NCBI RefSeq assembly: GCF_964355755.1
Contig: NC_092673.1
Coordinates: forward strand, 9,121,001-9,185,000
DNA from: Antedon mediterranea
Lineage: Eukaryota; Echinodermata; Crinoidea; Comatulida; Antedonidae
Length of the DNA: 64,000 nucleotides
Reading direction: 5' to 3'
This document shows, one piece after another, positions 56,946 through 64,000 of this stretch (position 1 is the first letter of the stretch; every line of letters begins with the position of its first letter). The position numbers and the translations under genes were made by a program. The notes under the pieces were generated by a model. That model had not been told where the DNA came from and searched no databases. It saw only the letters and a list, made by a program, of their open reading frames with translations.

Positions 56946-58465
56946 ACTCTAGTACAGTAGCTAGATCAACTTTCGTATGCACTTTGAGGTCCAGAGAATT
57001 TGACTTCAGAAATTGGTTTAGGGTGGTCAAACAATCATATTTGGCTTGGTTACACATTTTGAAAATGTGGCGAAAGGTCAAAAGGTCAAGGTGAAAGGTC
57101 ATAAGACCAAACATAAATATGTCCTTAAATCTCAACAACCACTGGTCACAACGAGGTAATTTTGGTCTTAAATTAATCAGAAGGTATACATTTATATTCA
57201 GTCTAATGGGACATTTTAGTAAAAAATGACCGGAAATGCCATTTATGACCTTTGACCCACAACCCAGGGCATGTATGTATCTCCGTAACTACTGGTCGTA
57301 GACACTTGAATTTGGTTTTAAATTGTTCGAAATATATGTTTTGTTATTTGTTACACATTTTAAAAAAGGTCAAAGGGTCAAGATCAATGGTTATTTGAAC
57401 AAATAAAAAAAAGGTACTTGTATCTCGGCAACCACTGTTCGCAGCAAGTCAGTTTTGGTCTCAAAATGTTCAGAAGGCATGCATTTATATTCCATCTAAT
57501 GGGGCATTTTAGTCAAAAATGATCAGAAATGCCATTTCTGACCTTTGACCCACATACCAGGGCATCTTCATATCTCTGTAGTTTAAGTACAGGTCGTAGA
57601 AACTTAAATTTGGTATCAAATTGTTCGAAATATACATATTTACATTCATTGTAATAGAAAATGTGGTTAAAAGATGAACAGAAATACTATTACCATGGAG
57701 GAAAAATTTCCTCCATGCTATTACTAATGTTTCAAACAAAAAACATATCTACACAACTTATCCTTAGACAGTAATGTTATGCAATAACTGATACTTTAAA
57801 TTGTTTTAATTTCAAAGTTATTGCTGTCCCCGAGGACATTTTGATAGAAACGTTAAGCTCAACAGTTCCTTTCAGAATGCTAGAAGTAACTTGCCATATG
57901 TATCCGATTAAACGCCCCAGGCATTTGTTCAGAAAGGTTTTTAGGGGGAAAGGAGGCATCTTTATTAGGGGTATAATATGGTAACATAAATCAAATAAAT
58001 ACCACCTAGATGTAAAAAAATACTGCACAATTAATATCAAAAAGTGATAAAATTATGTCAAAATGCTTGGTAATTTGTAGATTATGGTAGTTAATGAAAT
58101 GTGTTGACGTGATACAATTATTGTGTAAATGCATGTGGCGGGGCGTTTATTCCACATGGTGTTCTATTGGAGGGAATGGTGGCGTTTATTTGAAGGAATA
58201 CTCTAATTTTAATAATTGTATTTCGTTTCTCAACTGATAAAAGGTACTTTACATGATTCGTTTTCCTCTTTATGCTTTTTAACGAAATGTTTCTGTCTTT
58301 TAAAATAAAAGTGATTGATTCCATTAAATGGATCTTCTCCTCCAGGTGCCAGTATAATGATATAAAACAATGACACATCATTATCCTGACACGATTGCAC
58401 TCATAATGGATCTTCATTCTATCATCTATTTGTTTGTAACTACAATTGACAACAATCTTTTGCAT
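56946..58465 (+). mobile_element. Family E copy E3, the longest uninterrupted copy
   Basis: It starts near the AGTAGCTAGATCAAC string. It has the two 300-bp subunits with DR1-type sites (57246-57258 and 57539-57551), a hammerhead-like segment near 57830-57854, AAACGCCCCAGGCATTTGTT motifs, and GGGCGTTTATTCC and GGCGTTTATTTGAAGGAATA near 58145-58200. It ends near GACAACAATC at about 58460. It is collinear with E2. No coding capacity. Confidence 0.75.
57693..57717. mobile_element. 25-bp hairpin insertion with CTATTA duplication inside E3
   Basis: CATGGAGGAAA-AA-TTTCCTCCATG is a near-perfect palindrome absent from E1 and E2 at the same place. CTATTA stands on both sides (57687-57692 and 57718-57723). 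Confidence 0.7.
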
Positions 58466-59338
58466 AGTTTTAAATGCCAATACATAGTTTCCTTATAGAC
58501 CAGTCGGATCTGGAGGCAGGTGTCACTTTTCTGCAGAATTTTCTAAACCAACTTTTTCTAATGCACTTTTTGACGTAGATTACGAATCTGGTTGTTGATC
58601 GGACTAACGTGGGGGATTTTTCAAGATATAAACGTTTAAAATCTTGATTTTTGAAAGCCGAAATTAATCAAAATAATACAAATTTAGACAATAGAGGGCG
58701 CACTTTGTACATAATTACGAGTAAAGTTGAATTAAAAAAGACTTTGTTGCTGTTAATTTTATTCACGTAAATGTGAAAATCATTTATAAATCGGATCGGT
58801 TTTATATGCTGAAATTGTTTTAGTAATTAATACACTGTGTAGTATAAAGTTAGTTAGAACTTTTCATTTTCGCATTTTCAGCGATCAAAAATGATATTGT
58901 CTAGGCCCGAAAATGAATGCTTCCAGCGTACGACGTATGTAAACAGAGGAAGTTTAAACCGCGATGACAGCATATAAAGTCCGCTCAAGTGAATAGTGGG
59001 TAGGCTTTTACTATACTAGCCTAGCGTATTATGACCGTATGCATGAAACATCTTTCTCTGGCTTATTTTGCATGCAGCGCTAGCAATGCATACTTTATTT
59101 TAATATAATACATGTGTGTACTATTGTATGTATGAGTGTACGTCAAGCGATACGTGTCTGTAAATTTCTAAAAGTTGCAAATGAATTGCCGATTTTCACC
59201 AGAAAAATAAATACAAATTTTTGGTCCCTGGGTGTAACATGATATTGACTCGTGTATCGTACTCATACAGTGAGCTGGGGCACGAACGATTCGTACAAAG
59301 GACACCGCCAGACTACTACCGCGTACCTTTTGTTTAGA
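58466..59338. other. No gene recognised
   Basis: No exon, RNA gene or element end recognised. The stretch 58900-59300 has more CpG than the flanks. Confidence 0.4.
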
Positions 59339-60165
59339 TCACTGGCAGTCAGCATGCATAAAAAAATGAACCACTTTTCTTAACTCATCATATATTTCAT
59401 ATGGTTCAAATTGGGGGGCTGGTTCAGGACAGGGTAGGTATGCTGGTAGCATGGACGTATCAATTGGGGGTTGTTGCTGGGAGTAACTAGCTAACTGGGC
59501 GTTTACTGCATTAGCAGTCATTAAGTAGTCCTCTGGGTTGACACCATTAATATGGATAGTAGAGGATGGGGGTTTTTTATTCGTGATGCTGCGAATCTCC
59601 CAATGCCATCTCTTAACATTAGTTTCGCGCAAGATTCTAACTTTGCGCTGGGAGTAGCGTTTCTTACATACATTAACTTCCTGGATAATTTTGTTACGGA
59701 AATGTTTCCTTAATGGTTCATTACCTTTAGCAAACGCAGATTGACGTTTTTTGAAAAGTTTTTTAATAGTATTGTTCATCCATGGCTTATCATTGGGGTG
59801 GACATTAACATTTTTGGTTGGGAAGATCCTTTCAACAGCACCATTGACTAGTTCATAAAAAAGGTCTGCTTTGGATTGGACATCGGGGGTGCCCAATACA
59901 GTTTCCCAAGAAACATTTTGAATCCATCGACCAAAAGCATTAATCTTGGACTGGGGCATTGGTCTACAAGATTTGTTGATTAAGCTATTGTCGGATTTAC
60001 ATGTTTTTGGGGACATTATGATTACGTTATGGTTGATCACTATGTCCTATTTGGGATTTGATACAAGGGATATCATACATGTCATTAATGTTAGTAATGA
60101 TCACATCAAGTATGTTATTTCCATTTAGATCCCATTTTATCTTATATATTAACCATTAATGTTAT
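59339..60165 (-). pseudogene. Non-LTR retrotransposon endonuclease end and EN-RT linker
   Basis: A long minus frame of 233 codons (59339-60040) continues upstream, after a 4-bp shift, into LNGNNILDVIITNINDMYDI and QIGHSD, the end of an AP-type endonuclease with its SDH motif split by the shift. The linker follows: SKADLFYELVNGAVERIFPT, DKPWMNNTIKKLFKKRQSAF, KKRYSQRKVRILRETNVKRW, and IRSITNKKPPSSTIHINGVN. This is the usual spacer before the RT domain (pattern: PW, IK, LIxxRQ, AF, WW). The frame stops at KVVHFFMHADCQ just where RT should start, so the element is truncated there. The open linker of over 200 codons suggests a fairly recent copy. Confidence 0.8.
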
Positions 60166-60789
60166 AGAAGTCCACGGTTGGAAGAGTCTATATAAATTGA
60201 CTGACTGCAGCTTAAAATTAACCGCTCACAATTTAACGGCGGCGGTTAGCGTATTTTTTATACATGTTTCTGAACATGCTCAGAATGAATTTCTGACTGT
60301 TTGGATTGCTTGTGTGCGTCATGAGAAGGTACGTGGAAAACCCTGTCATGGGTCGTTGAATTGTCCGTAATTATTGCATTTAAGTATTTCCGTAGTACCA
60401 TCTATTTATCTTCATTTCCCTACGTCCGTAATATTGGGCAGAATTTCCGTAGTAATTACGGACGTTCCAAACTTTGAAATAACAGTGTTTAAATGCTTCT
60501 TTCTGCAAATTTCGATCATATTTTCTTTTCTGGAGTGTGGTTTAAGCAACAGTGTTGTAGAGTATAGTGGAGAAATGAAAATGAATTTTGGAAAGTGTGG
60601 TTTAATTACTGACTTATTTAGCATTTGTTTCAAAATAATACAATTTAAGGTTTTGCTCAATATAGTTATAGCAGCAGCTTCACATTTTTGTCAAATTTTT
60701 CAAAATTATTAATTGATAATAGGCCTATAGTAATTAATTTGTATTAATTGATTATAGCCTAATTGCTAGAATAATGTTACCTTACTGGA

Positions 60790-61000
60790 AGTACCTTCGT
60801 CGGAGACTTCCTCTTACGTTCGTATTGAAAAAAAAAGCTATCCTTAGTTACCGGCAGAAAAAATAGGCGGGATAAATAATGCTGTTTACTACTGTAGACC
60901 GATAGAGTGTCATTTCCTGCGAACTATAGGTGCCATTTATCATGAATTTTACGTGCGAGAGTACTATTTGCGGGCACCTAGAGGTGTCATTTAACAACAA
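60790..61000 (+). repeat. Dispersed repeat R, copy 2
   Basis: GGAGACTTCCTCTTACGTTC, ATAGAGTGTCATTTCCTGCG and CACCTAGAGGTGTCATTTAA resemble 9835-10040 in the same order. Confidence 0.35.
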
Positions 61001-61825
61001 CAGTATACTAATGTTGTGTTTTGTTTACTAAAGAATATTAGAAGGTTTAATTCATCTTCACAAATTTAAATATCAAGAAGAAATTAGCCTAGCCCTCTAT
61101 AATAAATTCTTCACTTCACATTACTCCTCAATTCTCCATAGTCTTAGCGCCGTGTTCTGTTTCAAACTATAGGATCCCAAATGTTCACTTATGACCTTGT
61201 GCATTACACTATATGCAGTAAGGTGCCAGCCCGAGGCTTGCAAGTGCTGGCCCGGGCCTGCAATTGCCTACTCTGGAGATTGTGCCGGCTGTTATTCCCA
61301 GAGTGTGCCTTATAGAAGTTTTTTCTATTTTTCAGTCTGATTTCATAACAATGTATGATTGAGTATGATTTAGCTTGTCTGGGGTGACATTGTTTCATTA
61401 GTACACCTAGCATATCATGCAAAAACATCTTTCATTCCCTGCTCCTACGGTAGTTGATTTGGATGACGCATACATTGGCCATGGAAAAATAAAATCTTTA
61501 AAATAACCTTAAATTACGATATATTTTTTTCAAATATAATATAAAATTCAATAAATGACACATTCAAAACAATTTCAACTATAGAGTTTTTATGAATTAT
61601 AGTTAGGCCTAGGAATCGTTTTAAAATAATTAAAAAAAAAATGTTTAACAAAGTTCTATTTATGTTCTTCATTCCTGCATATTCAAAATGATAACAAATA
61701 AGTATATACTTCTAATACAATTGTTTTTAATAGTCATATTGACTGGCTTACTACATATAACTATATTTGTTCTTTTTTGTTAGGGTTACATGCTTAAAGC
61801 ACTTTTGCTTATTTTGTATACCATT

Positions 61826-61912
61826 CCATTATCATATTATTTGTATTGTATTTGTATATGGTTTTATATTGATTATGGAATAAAAATGTCGATGATTGAT
61901 TGATTGATTGAA
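61826..61912 (+). repeat. Retroelement 3' end, copy 2
   Basis: Matches 52328-52415; here the tail is GATGATTGATTGATTGATTG, a (GATT)n microsatellite typical of CR1-group ends, as also seen in element B. Confidence 0.6.
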
Positions 61913-62599
61913 CACGCCACACTGTTAAACTATGATGTTACATTATCATTTTGATGTAGAGAAATGAATTATATATTTTTATAGAAAAAAGTTCAACCTA
62001 CTTTCGATTTGCAGTACAAATTGCTATGAAAACAAATTAATGGGAGAGACTGTAAATAGGTTTGTTCACATTAACAAGAACGGCAGATTATTGGAAGTGA
62101 AGTATGTCGAGGAATAGACCTAGATATCTGTACGTTAAAAGAAATAAAAATCTGCTGTGAACAATTTCATTAAATCAGTGGTTAACAATATGGATTTGAT
62201 TGCTGAAACTAGTGATGACATGAAAGTTGACTATTTAAATTGTGTGGGGGTGGGGGAGGAAAAAAACCTTCCCATTCCAACTGAAATTGTTGGATATCAC
62301 ATCCTATACAATAATAATAGTGACCTTATTTTCAAAGACTGAATTGAAAGTGCATATTGAGACAAAATGCATCAAATGCCATTTAAAAGTGGCTATACTC
62401 CAGAAATTGCTTATAAAATTGTGTCATCTTGTAAAAAAAGAAATAATTAATAATAATCAGCTTTATGTTTGTTTGTTAATGAATGTTTGTCAACTTATCA
62501 ACATTAACATGAAGTTGTGCACTTACGAATTTTAATGATTGATCAAAAGTGATTTTTTATTAATATATGGTGAAAAGTTTAATTCATATCAAGGGTCAA

Positions 62600-63608
62600 C
62601 TCTCTGTGTAATAAAAATAGCATGTTTTACAAAAACTATGTGCTCTTAAAATTTAAAAATGTGCATTTTTTCTTTTTTAATTTTTGAATTTCTTTTTACA
62701 AGATTCATGACATTTTATGCATGTCAAAAACTCTTCTGCGTACAAACCTGTTTATGCGTACGGTGCACAAAAAGAATGAAAACGATCTTTTTTTCTTGAA
62801 TTTTTTTTCCAGCCTTATAAAAAAATTGAGACCATTTCAACTTTAAATCACATCATACGAACATGTTGAAAATTGTCAAAATCATGCCTATTTTGAATAT
62901 ATTATAGCTCCTCAGGATCAATGGTGACCCCAATTTAATATGCAAGCAGTTAACTTGTAGGTATGAATCAATGCACAATTTTTACGTCTTGGATGTTGTG
63001 ACGTCATCATATGATTTTTGTCATAGCTCATCAAATTTAATAGAGCACATCTTGCCTAATCGTATTCCAGTTCCCCCAGATTTTACTATTGTATTGGTCA
63101 ATCAATTATCCTTCACACGAGTTACAAATTTTGATGATGCCATAAGGTAAAAAAAATGATTTAACCTGTGGTCACTTCATCAGTACAGCATATTTCTATC
63201 TCTTATATCTCTTCTGAATTTAAAGTGATAGTCATTATTATTACTTATTATGGAAGTTGCTGAAATGTGGATATATTCATGTAAAAATTTGTTGTGATGA
63301 AATTAAATTTCAAATATTGCATTGGATCTTTTGCGTCTTACTTTAGGTCATCACATTTAAAAGAGCGCGCATCTTTGTGTTTCATTTTAATGAAGTCATC
63401 ATGTTAAAAATTAGAACAAAAGGTGGGTAATTTCACCTACGCTACACTGTATGTAGTATGTATACAGTACTGAGTATACTATTATACTTAGACACAAAAT
63501 AGAGAGCACACTATTAAACATTATTTTATTTTCTTCAGGTCATTATCATGGCGTTTGGCGTTTGTCGTGCGAATAACTAACTTGTCAAAGTGATAAGTTC
63601 AAATCTAG
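62600..63608 (+). mobile_element. Helitron-like family H copy with 3' end
   Basis: Ordered motifs shared with other H copies: ATAGCTCCTCAGGATCAATG, TTGGATGTTGTGACGTCATC, TAATTTCACCTACGCTACAC, TTAGACACAAAATAGAG. It ends in a hairpin AACTTGTC-AAAGT-GATAAGTT, CAAAT and CTAG (63605-63608), followed by TT. Its 5' limit is uncertain. Confidence 0.6.
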
Positions 63609-64000
63609 TTATAATTTAATTTTGTCACCATTTAATCATACCTGAAAAGGCATTTAATAAAAATGATAGGAACAATTTCATCTACACTTAATAGGTGAAA
63701 GTGTAGTAATCAAGGATCGTTAAAAAAAAGTTAATTGAAATTGAAGCATGCATGTATTAATGTTATTGTTTTTTATTAGCAATGGAGTATACCAAACAAG
63801 TTTAATAATATTAATAAGGTCATATCCAAATGTCAAGGTTTCACTGACAGATATTGATTTCAATTATAATAAGAAGACCTCCATATTTGTTGATTATGAG
63901 ACATAATTAGCTACTTATCATGTGTCTACGAGTACCTCTAATTCGAGAGAAAAGTTAAGTTAAGGTAGAGAATAGTACAGTATCTGATATTTATTTATCT
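63609..64000. other. No gene recognised
   Basis: AT-rich sequence without recognised features up to the window edge. Confidence 0.4.

Noticed and set aside
62157-62535. Two overlapping plus frames of 61 and 97 codons
   Set aside because: They overlap in different frames, lack domains and have the base composition of surrounding AT-rich DNA.

Overview
The window looks like AT-rich nuclear DNA from a marine invertebrate, most likely a deuterostome such as an echinoderm. The evidence is indirect: long AT-rich non-coding tracts, GT/AG-type exons, many non-LTR retrotransposon relics, small terminal-inverted-repeat (TIR) elements, and a 2A-like peptide at the N-terminus of a non-LTR element (known from sea urchin CR1-clade elements). 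Nothing bacterial or operon-like was seen. Nearly every open frame longer than 60 codons is either a chance frame in AT-rich DNA or a piece of a transposon.

Host genes: one convincing coding exon lies on the minus strand (9070-9224). Two short minus-strand candidates, at 18832-18876 and 38652-38694, each carry an ATG and end at a strong donor. Both end in phase 0, and the 155-nt exon is open in phase 0 from its first base. The arrangement would fit a host gene read right to left with alternative first exons and introns full of transposons. Four tRNA-Val(AAC)-like genes lie at 43.5-44.4 kb.

Layout: 1-2.4 kb unannotated; 2.4-4.9 kb a 29-bp minisatellite of about 56 units, broken near its end by an 0.85-kb insertion with a foldback element; 5.8-6.4 kb first copy of a 626-bp TTAA-flanked MITE (family P); 7-13.7 kb RT relics, the host exon, a TA-flanked 852-bp TIR element and a short D element; 14.8-17 kb a decayed P copy and an RT pseudogene with an in-frame 138-bp duplication; 19.7-23.5 kb two copies of family E in opposite orientation, the second holding nested inserts; 24-28 kb a nearly complete minus-strand CR1-group retrotransposon, broken by another retrotransposon that is itself broken by a P copy; 31.5-33.8 kb head-to-head RT relics; 34-35.5 kb a TIR element; 39.6-40.4 kb another TIR element; 40.4-43 kb a defective 2A-bearing non-LTR element with 37 exact 40-bp repeats in its coding region; 43.4-44.7 kb a TIR element carrying the four tRNA genes; 45-48.6 kb an RTE fragment with 11-bp target duplications and Helitron-like copies; 48.8-51.4 kb nested MITEs, RT pieces and a chimeric 5S/tRNA SINE; 54-55.6 kb a piggyBac-like MITE inside a larger TIR element; 56.2-58.5 kb a Helitron-like copy and a third E copy; 59.3-60.2 kb an EN-RT linker relic; 62.6-63.6 kb another Helitron-like copy.

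The most unusual items are the 2A retrotransposon with an exact 40-bp tandem expansion of its own coding sequence, the TIR element carrying duplicated tRNA pairs, and the E repeats, which carry nuclear-receptor DR1-type sites and hammerhead-like motifs. Element limits come from comparing copies by eye within this window and are approximate unless a target-site duplication is stated.
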